Below, one piece after another: positions 1 through 5,532 of a stretch of DNA of 23,378 nucleotides. Source of the DNA: a virus; IMG/VR virus record IMGVR_UViG_3300014839_000145, positions 1 to 23,378 of that record. One strand, 5' to 3'. Below the pieces are notes generated by a model. That model was given only the letters and a program-made list of their open reading frames with translations, searched no databases and had not been told where the DNA came from. The position numbers were made by a program, and so were the translations under genes. Each line of letters opens with the position of its first letter. Position 1 is the first letter of the stretch.

Positions 1-1
1 T

Positions 2-133
2 TCAATGGCGGCTGTTTGTACAGCTATTACGGGATGCCTTACGTCATTTATTGGCGGAAATGCGTGGGAGCATCATTGTCAAACTAGAGGGAATAATCAA
101 GATAATCAAGAAGATATGCCGCCGACTACTTAA
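2..133 (+). CDS. 3' end of an unidentified gene (partial)
   Basis: The frame beginning at base 2 is open from the left edge to a TAA at 131-133, giving about 43 residues. It reads as a short apolar stretch (AAVCTAITGCLTSFIGG) followed by a hydrophilic tail rich in Asn, Gln, Asp and Glu ending MPPTT. This resembles the end of a small membrane-associated phage protein such as a holin or spanin component, but no diagnostic motif is visible. An in-frame ATG at 5 could be a start, yet no ribosome binding site can be seen before it, so the gene most likely begins outside the window. A second frame (from base 3 to a TAA at 141-143) is also open and would give a basic amphipathic tail, so the frame choice is uncertain. 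The gene converges on the leftward gene at 173-997. Confidence 0.4.
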   Translation, partial: SMAAVCTAITGCLTSFIGGNAWEHHCQTRGNNQDNQEDMPPTT

Positions 134-144
134 AAAGATTTAAG
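129..144. other. Short AT-only hairpin between convergent genes
   Basis: CTTAAA and TTTAAG (129-134 and 139-144) form a perfect 6-bp inverted repeat around a 4-base loop. It lies in the gap between the rightward partial gene and the end of the leftward endonuclease gene and overlaps the stop codon of the former. It could be a weak bidirectional terminator, but the stem has only one G:C pair at its base and no clear U-tract follows. Confidence 0.2.
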
Positions 145-172
145 AGAGTAATTGTTGATTTTCCTTTCTAAA

Positions 173-997
173 CTACTTTACACTATAACCTTTTACTCTC
201 ATATGAAGATTCTTAGCATTACAGATTGAGGATTGATTTACGCCGAGAAGGCGAGCTGCTTTAGCTGTAGATTCGCAAATAGCAATAACTTCATCGCCAT
301 GGCAGAGAGAAACTTCTACTTCCTTGATTCCTTTATGTCCCACCTTGAAATGTCCATTACCAGCTACCTCTCTATCGTTGATATTATCAATTGGACTACC
401 TAAGTATAGATGTCTTGGATTAATACATCCTGGATTATTACACTTATGGCAAATGAACTTATCTTTAGGAATTTCCTGATTGTTATTAGCTAGTCTCCAT
501 GAGATGCGATGGGTATATTCTTCATTCATATCAGATGCTTTAAGATGTCCGTAACCATTACGGAACTTCAAACCAATCCATTCCCAACAACCATTAGGAC
601 CCTTACTCTTATCAGTTAATAGATTTAATCTTTCTTCTACTGGCGGGATTACTGATAATCCTAGATGTTCAAAACACCATCCTACCTCTACTTCTGTAAG
701 GTGGGAATATTCAGATATTTCTTTTATAGATAAATATTCATTAGGCTTTGAAAATCTAATAGCATTCCAATAGTTCTTATCATCCGCCGAAATGTTTTTA
801 GCAAGGATACGCTTCCATCCTCTAGCTTCTCCTCTTCTAGCTATCTCAAGATCTTCTAACTTATAAACATTCCTAATAACCTGACGGATACGCTCTCTAG
901 ATACTCCGTAGATCTTTCCTACTGCTTCCAGTGTGAGAAGGTCTTCCTTGATATACTTCATTACTGTCTGCTTCTCATTTGTCCAGTCGATACTCAT
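173..997 (-). CDS. HNH homing-type endonuclease with sigma-4.2-like HTH and NUMOD1-like tail
   Basis: A 274-residue protein and the only leftward gene in the window. Three regions are visible. Residues 20-45 contain TLEAVGKIYGVSRERIRQV, very like the helix-turn-helix of sigma-70 region 4.2. Residues 136-205 form an HNH nuclease with GCWEW (136-140), His163 (THR), the cysteines of CHKCNNPGC (183-191), NPRHLYLG (194-200) and Asn205. Residues about 232-270 (STAKAARLLGVNQSSICNA) match the NUMOD1 DNA-binding helix found in phage homing endonucleases. Such enzymes make a site-specific break in DNA lacking them and spread by repair; many also bind their own control region. The start at 997 follows AAGGAG on the minus strand. 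It is transcribed against the neighbouring genes, as is common for inserted freestanding endonucleases. HNH call is firm; the sigma-like label is by motif similarity. Confidence 0.88.
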   Translation of the reverse strand: MSIDWTNEKQTVMKYIKEDLLTLEAVGKIYGVSRERIRQVIRNVYKLEDLEIARRGEARGWKRILAKNISADDKNYWNAIRFSKPNEYLSIKEISEYSHLTEVEVGWCFEHLGLSVIPPVEERLNLLTDKSKGPNGCWEWIGLKFRNGYGHLKASDMNEEYTHRISWRLANNNQEIPKDKFICHKCNNPGCINPRHLYLGSPIDNINDREVAGNGHFKVGHKGIKEVEVSLCHGDEVIAICESTAKAARLLGVNQSSICNAKNLHMRVKGYSVK

Positions 998-1018
998 TTT
1001 GTTTTCTCCTTAGGTCTT

Positions 1019-1065
1019 GTTGACCTTATATAAAGAGGATAACCCCGTTTAAATATAAAGTCAAC
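1019..1065. repeat. 13-bp inverted repeat bracketing the HNH promoter (operator candidate)
   Basis: GTTGACCTTATAT at 1019-1031 and ATATAAAGTCAAC at 1053-1065 are inverted repeats matching at 12 of 13 positions, with 21 bases between them. The right arm holds the -35 of the leftward promoter; the left arm lies just downstream of its expected transcription start. This geometry fits a two-site operator. The linked HNH protein, with its own helix-turn-helix, is an obvious candidate binder, but that is inference. Confidence 0.5.
1036..1064 (-). promoter_or_regulatory. Promoter of the leftward HNH gene
   Basis: On the minus strand, TTGACT (plus 1059-1064) is followed after 17 bases by TATCCT (plus 1036-1041), a sigma-70-type -35/-10 pair about 40 bases upstream of the endonuclease start. 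The -35 lies inside one arm of the inverted repeat at 1019-1065. Confidence 0.5.
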
Positions 1066-1121
1066 TACTAATAATCAAATAGTTACTTCTTTAAATAATC
1101 CCTTACATATATTGTATGGTA

Positions 1122-1149
1122 TTGAAGTAGGTAAGAGTTATGCTATGAT
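1122..1149 (+). promoter_or_regulatory. Rightward promoter (extended -10) before the small-gene cluster
   Basis: TTGAAG (1122-1127), a 16-base spacer, and TATGAT (1144-1149) preceded by TG (1141-1142) make a sigma-70-type promoter with an extended -10. It faces the gene at 1215. The same layout, TTGA plus 16 bases plus TGC-TAT, recurs at 3005-3032. Confidence 0.55.
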
Positions 1150-1173
1150 TCTCTTATGAGATAAGACGAGAAT
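1148..1173. promoter_or_regulatory. Dyad overlapping the -10 and start of the rightward promoter
   Basis: ATTCTCTTAT (1148-1157) pairs with ATAA (1061 offset: 1161-1164) and GAGAAT (1168-1173), leaving GAG as the loop and a 3-base GAC bulge: ten base pairs in all. Because the left arm begins within the -10 and the transcription start should fall near 1156, the symmetry is in the DNA rather than wholly in the RNA. It therefore looks more like an operator than a leader hairpin. Confidence 0.35.
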
Positions 1174-1176
1174 ATC

Positions 1177-1195
1177 TGTAGTAAAAACCACTACA
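1177..1195 (+). other. Leader hairpin before the 84-residue gene
   Basis: TGTAGT (1177-1182) and ACTACA (1190-1195) form a perfect 6-bp stem with a 7-base A-rich loop in the predicted 5' leader, ending about 8 bases before the AAGGAT ribosome binding site of the gene at 1215. It may stabilise the message; the role is not known. Confidence 0.35.
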
Positions 1196-1214
1196 TTCTT
1201 CAAAAGGATCAATA

Positions 1215-1469
1215 ATGAAATTATCTGAGTATTATCAAAAGACTTACTATTGGAAACAACTCCAGAATATATGGCGGATACAAACTACTGATATTGCTAG
1301 AGAACTGAAGAAACAGAAAGCCTTCGCCTTAGCTTGTGAAGGTTACAATTGTAATTTAACAGTATTCACCTTTCCTAAATCGTCTATTACTCTCTTGAAA
1401 GAAACACTCAAGACACTCAATATTCAGTCTATCTTTCTTAAGACAGAAACACCTATTTCCTCTCCCTAG
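1215..1469 (+). CDS. Small hypothetical protein (84 aa)
   Basis: First gene after the rightward promoter at 1122-1149, with ribosome binding site AAGGAT a few bases before the ATG. The 84-residue product has an aromatic and basic N-terminal half (EYYQKTYYWKQLQNIWR, then a Lys-rich helix) and a hydrophobic C-terminal half with FTFPKSS and IQSIFLKT. Two Cys near residues 41-46 are too close to suggest a full zinc site. I recognise no family. Position directly behind a promoter at the left of the rightward genes fits an early, host-takeover type protein, but nothing in the sequence proves this. Confidence 0.7.
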   Translation: MKLSEYYQKTYYWKQLQNIWRIQTTDIARELKKQKAFALACEGYNCNLTVFTFPKSSITLLKETLKTLNIQSIFLKTETPISSP

Positions 1470-1496
1470 GGTAAAAAACAGTCAAAATAAACATTA

Positions 1497-1649
1497 ATGA
1501 ATTCAACCAATTACAAATTCAATATTCTGCCAAATGGCTCAGGTGATGTTTAAAATGAGTACCCTATATACTTTCATCCCCTTGACTCAAATGGCACCTC
1601 TAAAGTCATCCAGCAATTTGTAATGCTAAGAATTCCGGTTTCAAAATAA
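1497..1649 (+). pseudogene. Small gene interrupted by one in-frame stop
   Basis: The frame from ATG 1497 runs 18 codons to TAA 1551-1553. The same frame then continues for 31 sense codons to TAA 1647-1649. The two halves read as one protein-like sequence: NYKFNILPNGSGDV before the stop and NEYPIYFHPLDSNGTSKVI after it. The second half has no good start or ribosome binding site, and the gap would otherwise be unusually long for this gene-dense region. Either a point mutation has killed the gene, the stop is read through, or the base is an error. No strong ribosome binding site precedes ATG 1497, which favours decay. The next gene's AAGGAG begins right at the second stop. Confidence 0.4.
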
Positions 1650-1659
1650 GGAGTATACA

Positions 1660-2220
1660 ATGTCTAATTGGGCAACCTTTCATGCTTGTAGAAGAGGAAC
1701 TAGTTCTCTAGAGAAAATAGATTCTGAATTAGCCGCCGAAAGAAAAAGAACTGAAGAGGCTTTAGAGGCTTTTATTTTAAAAGGCGGGGAAATAGTCCAG
1801 GGTAGGTATAAAGAACCAGTTCTAAAGGGCACCTGTGAGCTTACAGCCCTACAAAAACTAATGATGGTAGGTAACGATAGTTTATGGTTTGAAATAATGC
1901 CTTTTACTCCAGAAGTATCTCATCAACCAGTCCATGCTACAGCAGGGAAGCTGATTAGCGTTGTTAACGGTATATCCGTTTATCTAGAAATAGACTGTTC
2001 AACATCACTTGTCAGACAGAGATTAAATTCTTTCACGGCGGAAGATGTGAAACTCTTAAAAGATTATGTTTTCTGTTTAGTTGGAGAAAGTCAAATAGGT
2101 ATCTCTTGTATCAATCCAGACGATGGAAAGCCTGAAGTGTTATTTGTCAAACAATTTCTTAAAAAACTTAAGAATGGCTTCAAACCTAAGGTATTGAAGA
2201 TGTCGTCCACCGAAATGTAA
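1660..2220 (+). CDS. Hypothetical protein (186 aa)
   Basis: Starts with ATG 1660 behind a strong AAGGAG. Residues about 16-38 (SLEKIDSELAAERKRTEEAL) look like a charged coiled-coil helix. The remainder is mixed alpha/beta with a Cys-containing strand (VYLEIDCSTS) and a basic C-terminus (FLKKLKNGFKPKVLKM). No catalytic motif or known phage family is recognised. It carries one copy of the dispersed motif in reverse at 1733 (read as Ala-Ala-Glu) and a GGCGGGG variant at 1783. It sits alone between the interrupted gene and the gene-poor region, so context does not reveal its job. Confidence 0.75.
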   Translation: MSNWATFHACRRGTSSLEKIDSELAAERKRTEEALEAFILKGGEIVQGRYKEPVLKGTCELTALQKLMMVGNDSLWFEIMPFTPEVSHQPVHATAGKLISVVNGISVYLEIDCSTSLVRQRLNSFTAEDVKLLKDYVFCLVGESQIGISCINPDDGKPEVLFVKQFLKKLKNGFKPKVLKMSSTEM

Positions 2221-2281
2221 GCTTGTTTAGTCTAATTTGTAGTAAATACCATGATAATGATACCTAGTAAGAAAATAAAGC

Positions 2282-2310
2282 TTGACAACATGTTCTGAAG
2301 AGTGTACTTA
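2282..2310 (+). promoter_or_regulatory. Promoter-like element at the start of the gene-poor region
   Basis: A perfect -35 (TTGACA, 2282-2287) is followed after 17 bases by TACTTA (2305-2310), a poor -10; TTATAT lies slightly further on (2308-2313). It faces right, towards the repeat region and the gene at 2674. Confidence 0.35.
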
Positions 2311-2381
2311 TATCTAGGGGGTGACGGACAAATAGCTTTTCTTTTTTGTTGTTTTTCTTTAAAAATAAATTCTCTGATTCA

Positions 2382-2501
2382 CTCATCAAACAACTTAATC
2401 AAACAGTCATCAAACATCAGTTAAGAGTAACTCAACAGTCATCGAACATTCATTCAGTAGTTGATTCATTCAATTCTTTCTTATCCCGCGCTCATCAAAT
2501 A
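2382..2501 (+). repeat. Direct repeats of the 11-mer STCATCRAAYA
   Basis: Copies: CTCATCAAACA (2382-2392), GTCATCAAACA (2406-2416), GTCATCGAACA (2438-2448), CTCATCAAATA (2491-2501), with a degenerate TAATCAAACA at 2396. The middle pair share a longer similarity beginning AACAGTCATC. Spacing is irregular (24, 32 and 53 bases), unlike classical iterons, but the clustering in a gap without convincing genes suggests protein-binding sites. Confidence 0.4.
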
Positions 2502-2673
2502 CGATTACTGTTACCGCGAGTAGTTAAACCATTACAGACTCTACTGGTTACGAGTGCTAACGAGTAAGAATTAATGATGAAACATTCAACTAGGTAAGTA
2601 AAAACTATTACGCAGAAAATAAATATATCAACATCTAAGATAACCCGCCGAAAAGAAATAAGGAATTATCGTT

Positions 2674-2967
2674 ATGAATGACTTCATCGTAGAACGTGAC
2701 TATAGACGACGTGTATTCGTATACCGCCTTAGAGATAGCAACGGACGTTGGCACTCAGAAGAAGTTACAGAAGAAGTGATTCAAGCTAGTGGTTTGAGGG
2801 ATATCAATCAGTTCCATGCCATACAAGAAAGAAGAATGATGGCTAGTATAATACAACAAGAACTGCTTACTACTTTCATGGAGAAAGAAATCTATTACCC
2901 AGATTATCTGAGGTATAGAACTTCTGAGAAAGATATCCCGCCAAAAAAGAAAGAACCTTCGAGATGA
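2674..2967 (+). CDS. Hypothetical protein (97 aa)
   Basis: ATG 2674 follows AAGGA about 10 bases upstream. The 97-residue product begins with a charged, Arg-rich beta-type segment (VERDYRRRVFVYRLRDSNGRW), continues through helices with Met and Gln (RRMMASIIQQELLTTF) and ends in a Lys/Pro-rich tail. No family is recognised. A reverse copy of the dispersed motif lies 23 bases before the start and a reverse GGCGGG lies near its 3' end (2937), encoding a Pro-Pro. A promoter (3005) follows, so it may be the last gene of its transcript, although no terminator is visible. Confidence 0.75.
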   Translation: MNDFIVERDYRRRVFVYRLRDSNGRWHSEEVTEEVIQASGLRDINQFHAIQERRMMASIIQQELLTTFMEKEIYYPDYLRYRTSEKDIPPKKKEPSR

Positions 2968-3004
2968 AAAGATTTCTTCACAGACGATCTTTAGAAAACC
3001 TCTA

Positions 3005-3032
3005 TTGACCATACGATACCATATGCTATATT
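3005..3032 (+). promoter_or_regulatory. Rightward promoter (extended -10) before the packaging-side operon
   Basis: TTGACC (3005-3010), a 16-base spacer and TATATT (3027-3032) preceded by TG (3024-3025) give a good sigma-70-type promoter with an extended -10. It lies 25 bases before the ATG at 3057 and faces the long run of closely packed genes that continues through terminase and capsid. Confidence 0.6.
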
Positions 3033-3056
3033 AGTTTCTATAGGAAGTTATTAACT

Positions 3057-3230
3057 ATGAATAAACTACGACTGAAATGGACACATGAAGAAGCAAGACA
3101 GTTCCTCAAGGAGCTTGATCAGATTCCTACAATCTCTAGCTCTCTGATTCCTCTAATAGATGAGGCCTTCACAATAAAGAAGAAATCAACCGATGACCTA
3201 CAAGCGGCAGTCAAGAAAGAGGTAAAATAA
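3057..3230 (+). CDS. Small hypothetical protein (57 aa)
   Basis: A short gene of 57 codons beginning MNKLRLKWTHEEARQ and ending KKEVK with TAA at 3228-3230. It is preceded by AGGAAG and by the promoter at 3005-3032, and the next gene starts two bases after its stop, so it fits the tight operon spacing. The product is mostly helical and charged, with a central hydrophobic helix (SSSLIPLIDEAFTI). No family is recognised. Confidence 0.65.
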   Translation: MNKLRLKWTHEEARQFLKELDQIPTISSSLIPLIDEAFTIKKKSTDDLQAAVKKEVK

Positions 3231-3232
3231 CA

Positions 3233-3544
3233 ATGACAACTATAGTGTTTCGTAATATCGACAATGTAACTTGTGGTCTTGGTAAAGGAAGAATTGATGA
3301 ACTAATTGATAGTTATCTAATGGATTGTTATCTAAAGGGAGAAATACCTGCAACGTTAATCGTCGGTGGATATCATCTAAATGCTCTTCTGCATATCGAT
3401 GGATGCGTCGTTTCGGAGCTAAACGATAAAGGTTGGAACGACCTATTCTTTAATAGCCGTTTAATCAAATTACCTATTAAACTATGGCCTGTAGTACCTT
3501 CAGGTCCACAAACAGAAGACATAGCTTTCGAGATAGAGAAGTAA
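3233..3544 (+). CDS. Hypothetical protein (103 aa)
   Basis: ATG 3233 lies 2 bases after the previous stop, with AGAGGT as ribosome binding site inside the preceding gene. The 103-residue product is a compact alpha/beta sequence: MTTIVFRNIDNVTCGLGKGR, a helix LIDSYLMDCYLKG, then strands around TLIVGGYHLNALLHIDG. It ends acidic. It has no signal or membrane segment and no recognised motif. It is the second member of the operon begun at 3057. Confidence 0.72.
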   Translation: MTTIVFRNIDNVTCGLGKGRIDELIDSYLMDCYLKGEIPATLIVGGYHLNALLHIDGCVVSELNDKGWNDLFFNSRLIKLPIKLWPVVPSGPQTEDIAFEIEK

Positions 3545-3547
3545 CAA

Positions 3548-3793
3548 ATGAGTACTAAGAAAAGAAGTAGAACTAAACGTAAGCCAAGTATGCTTGATCG
3601 CTTTCTTGATCTAGACGCGCTCTATCAGAAATTAAAAGTGTATAACAAAGAAGATATGCTAAGGGCTATCGCTCTTAAAGGTTATACGGTAGATGCGATT
3701 GTCTTTGCGATTAACAAACAAGAATCAGGCCCAGACTACGAGGTAGTAAAAAATATCATTCAAAAGAAACTTTTGTTAAAAGAAAAGGAGTAA
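3548..3793 (+). CDS. Small basic protein (81 aa), possible nucleic-acid binder
   Basis: Begins three bases after the previous stop with a strikingly basic N-terminus (STKKRSRTKRKPS, residues 2-14), then helices including NKEDMLRAIALKGYTVDAI and a Lys-rich end. The short basic tail and helical body fit a small DNA- or RNA-binding protein, but there is no diagnostic domain. The ribosome binding site is weak (AGAGAAG in the preceding gene), so it is probably translated by coupling. Confidence 0.68.
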   Translation: MSTKKRSRTKRKPSMLDRFLDLDALYQKLKVYNKEDMLRAIALKGYTVDAIVFAINKQESGPDYEVVKNIIQKKLLLKEKE

Positions 3794-3796
3794 CCG

Positions 3797-4081
3797 ATGA
3801 ACATTCCCCATATTTTATCTTCTCTTGTAAAAGGCGGGATACGACCTACTAGTATTACAATCTCAGATAAACTTCAAACAGAAGAACCTAACGTAGACTT
3901 TATCAACGAGAAAGAAGATTCACCTGATATTTATCAAGCAGGAGCTATTGAACCTATTGATATTCCAGTTTACACATCACCAGATATCGAACCTAATGAA
4001 ATTATTCTTCAGTTCAATACAGCTAGTGCTACGAAATATCAAACCAATCTGTCGATGATTCCTGTAGTAATCCCACTTTAA
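3797..4081 (+). CDS. Hypothetical protein (94 aa)
   Basis: ATG 3797 has a strong AAGGAG, 3 bases after the previous stop. The 94-residue product starts MNIPHILSSLVKGGIRPTS, has an acidic, disorder-like middle (EEPNVDFINEKEDSPDIY) and a Pro/Ile-rich C-terminal half with several beta-type segments. A GGCGGG variant of the dispersed motif (3833) encodes the Gly-Gly at residues 13-14. No family recognised; its place next to the packaging genes is the only clue. Confidence 0.68.
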   Translation: MNIPHILSSLVKGGIRPTSITISDKLQTEEPNVDFINEKEDSPDIYQAGAIEPIDIPVYTSPDIEPNEIILQFNTASATKYQTNLSMIPVVIPL

Positions 4082-4085
4082 CAAT

Positions 4086-4703
4086 ATGAAGCTGTTAACA
4101 ACTAATAACTACACCAAAGAAGAAGTCTTGAAACTCCGAGATAAATATTATCGGCGGATTAAAAAGGCAGGATTTGAAGATATCGAACTAATAATCCCTG
4201 GTGTTTATATAGAAGTTCCTCTCTTTAGACAACAAGAGCTACGCTGTTTATCTGGTAGAGCTGATTACTTTGATTTGGCTACTCAATTTCTTTATAAAGG
4301 TAAGTTTAAGAGCGTTCAAGAAAAGAAGTTCTGGAAGTATCACTGTGAAGGATTGAAAGCTCCTGAAATAGCTAAGAAATTCAAGAAGATATCTGCTAAG
4401 AAGATTACAGCTACTATTACCGCCATTAAAAAAGAAATGCTTGCTACTATCGTCCGAGAAGAAGAAATCTGCTATCCAGAAGACGCTTTCCTTAAAGACC
4501 TATTAGAGGATATCGCTATTGAAGTAAGTAAGACTCCTAACTTTGAAAAGTGGAATGACTTATCTCTAATAGATGGGGAAGTATTTGAAAATCCAAATGT
4601 CCGTTTGCTCTCAACAGAAAGAAGAAAGAATGACCTTTGGGACGATGATGAAGCTAATAAACCTGAAGAGGTTAAAGTTTTATTTGAAGGAAAAGGCGGG
4701 TAA
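4086..4703 (+). CDS. Helix-turn-helix protein, candidate terminase small subunit
   Basis: A 205-residue protein four bases after the previous gene, without a clear ribosome binding site. Residues about 84-120 (KKFWKYHCEGLKAPEIAKKF and a following basic helix) look like a helix-turn-helix, flanked by Lys-rich helices; the C-terminal 60 residues are acidic. In tailed phages the small terminase subunit is a DNA-binding oligomer of about this size and lies just upstream of TerL, which is encoded four genes later. That fits recognition of the phage DNA and loading of TerL, but no family-specific motif is visible, so a transcription regulator remains possible. It carries one TCGGCGG copy at 4151 (Arg-Arg as CGG CGG) and a GGCGGGTAAT variant spanning its stop codon (4695). 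Confidence 0.5.
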   Translation: MKLLTTNNYTKEEVLKLRDKYYRRIKKAGFEDIELIIPGVYIEVPLFRQQELRCLSGRADYFDLATQFLYKGKFKSVQEKKFWKYHCEGLKAPEIAKKFKKISAKKITATITAIKKEMLATIVREEEICYPEDAFLKDLLEDIAIEVSKTPNFEKWNDLSLIDGEVFENPNVRLLSTERRKNDLWDDDEANKPEEVKVLFEGKGG

Positions 4704-4705
4704 TA

Positions 4706-5050
4706 ATGCCTAATAAGAGTTTCCAGGTCATACCTAGTACTTCTCAAATCATTATGAACCTTAAGGCGACTTTAAGTAACGAGTCAGCTAAATTACTACT
4801 CCTCAGTAATACCCCTGAAGGATTAACAACCTTTCAGTTAAAAGTCCTAGAGTCAGCAATTAATACCCTCGAAAAAATAACATCACAGGAAGAAACTCTT
4901 AAGAAGAACATGTGGAATGCTCTAACTGAACAAGAAAAGACTAAATACCTGAGTGAGATTGCCTGTAAGTATCTAACTGAGAACAAAGACGAGCTTGAAG
5001 AACAGGCATTTGATGCCATTAGAGGCGTAAAGAAGACTGACGATGAATAA
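4706..5050 (+). CDS. Hypothetical helical protein (114 aa)
   Basis: Starts at ATG 4706, two bases past the previous stop in TAATAATG; AAGGAAAAGG upstream serves as ribosome binding site. The 114-residue product is predicted mainly helical: FQLKVLESAINTLEKITSQE, NALTEQEKTKYLSEIACKYL, then an acidic end. It overlaps the next gene by 8 bases. No domain recognised. Its place between the candidate small terminase and the acetyltransferase suggests a packaging or head role, by position only. Confidence 0.7.
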   Translation: MPNKSFQVIPSTSQIIMNLKATLSNESAKLLLLSNTPEGLTTFQLKVLESAINTLEKITSQEETLKKNMWNALTEQEKTKYLSEIACKYLTENKDELEEQAFDAIRGVKKTDDE

Positions 5051-5519
5051 TCCTACCAGCCTATCCGTAGAAACGGCACCAAAGTCAACGTCGTGCGAAC
5101 CAGAGGCAAGCCTTGCTGTTCTTATCAGGAAGCCAGTTGAAGCAGACGTTCCATTAATTTATAATTCTTGGGCTCGTTCATATAAGCATCAATTCAAAAA
5201 GATGGCATTCCCTATTTATAAAGCATTCATCGAACCAGTCATTGCTGACTGTATCCAACATTCAGAAATACTGGTTGCTTGTGATCCAACAGATCAAGAT
5301 GAGATATTCGGTTATATAGTAGTTGAAGACACCATAGAAGGTCCTGTAGTTCATTATGTTTACGTTAAGAGTCCTTTCCGTAGACTAGGTATAGCTACAA
5401 TGCTTTGTCAGAATGCTGGAGTTACTAGACCTGTAACCTTTACTCATCAGAGCAGACATTCTCATCTATATGGTGTTTATTTACCATTTATCACGTTTTT
5501 ACAGACCCTTCGAGACTAA
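5043..5519 (+). CDS. GNAT-family N-acetyltransferase-like protein
   Basis: A 158-residue protein overlapping the preceding gene by 8 bases. After a Ser/Pro-rich lead of about 25 residues, VLIRKPVEADVPLIYNSWAR (27-45) is the typical N-terminal GNAT segment. HYVYVKSPFRRLGIATML (104-121) is motif A, with the R-R-x-G-x-A loop that binds the pyrophosphate of acetyl-CoA. The fold transfers an acetyl group to an amine; the substrate cannot be read from sequence. Similar GNAT-like proteins are often encoded near terminase genes in podoviruses, and T7 gp13, an internal virion protein, has a related fold, so a structural rather than enzymatic role is possible. Family call good, function open. Confidence 0.78.
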   Translation: MNNPTSLSVETAPKSTSCEPEASLAVLIRKPVEADVPLIYNSWARSYKHQFKKMAFPIYKAFIEPVIADCIQHSEILVACDPTDQDEIFGYIVVEDTIEGPVVHYVYVKSPFRRLGIATMLCQNAGVTRPVTFTHQSRHSHLYGVYLPFITFLQTLRD

Positions 5520-5532
5520 AGGAGTTAAAAAT

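Larger units (their letters stand above)
2221..2673. other. Gene-poor region with promoter-like element and short repeats
   Basis: No convincing gene is seen in these 453 bases. A frame at 2346-2567 is open for 73 codons but can only start at a TTG inside a T-run, has no ribosome binding site, and contains the repeats described separately, so I do not call it coding. The region holds a TTGACA element at 2282, a GGGGGTGACGG patch at 2317, a run of TCATC repeats at 2382-2501, and one reverse copy of the dispersed motif at 2645. It could be a control region, a small RNA locus or a replication site; the sequence does not decide. Confidence 0.4.

Noticed and set aside
1020-1048. TTGACC at 1020 as a rightward promoter
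   Set aside because: The expected -10 position is C-rich. The word is better explained as one arm of the inverted repeat.
1582-1610. TTGACT as a promoter for the gene at 1660
   Set aside because: Nothing like a -10 (GTCATC) lies 17 bases downstream, and the word sits inside the interrupted small gene.
2382-2501. CRISPR array or classical iterons
   Set aside because: The repeats are only 11 bases, irregularly spaced and degenerate. There are no uniform spacers and no cas genes.
2346-2567. Open frame of 73 codons on the plus strand
   Set aside because: It can start only at TTG in a T-run, has no ribosome binding site, and its central part consists of the short TCATC repeats. I describe the region as non-coding, although a short protein is not excluded.
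5470-5532. Longer N-terminus for the 77-residue protein
   Set aside because: Starting at 5470 would overlap the acetyltransferase gene by 50 bases without a ribosome binding site, whereas ATG 5533 has AAAGGAG at good distance.
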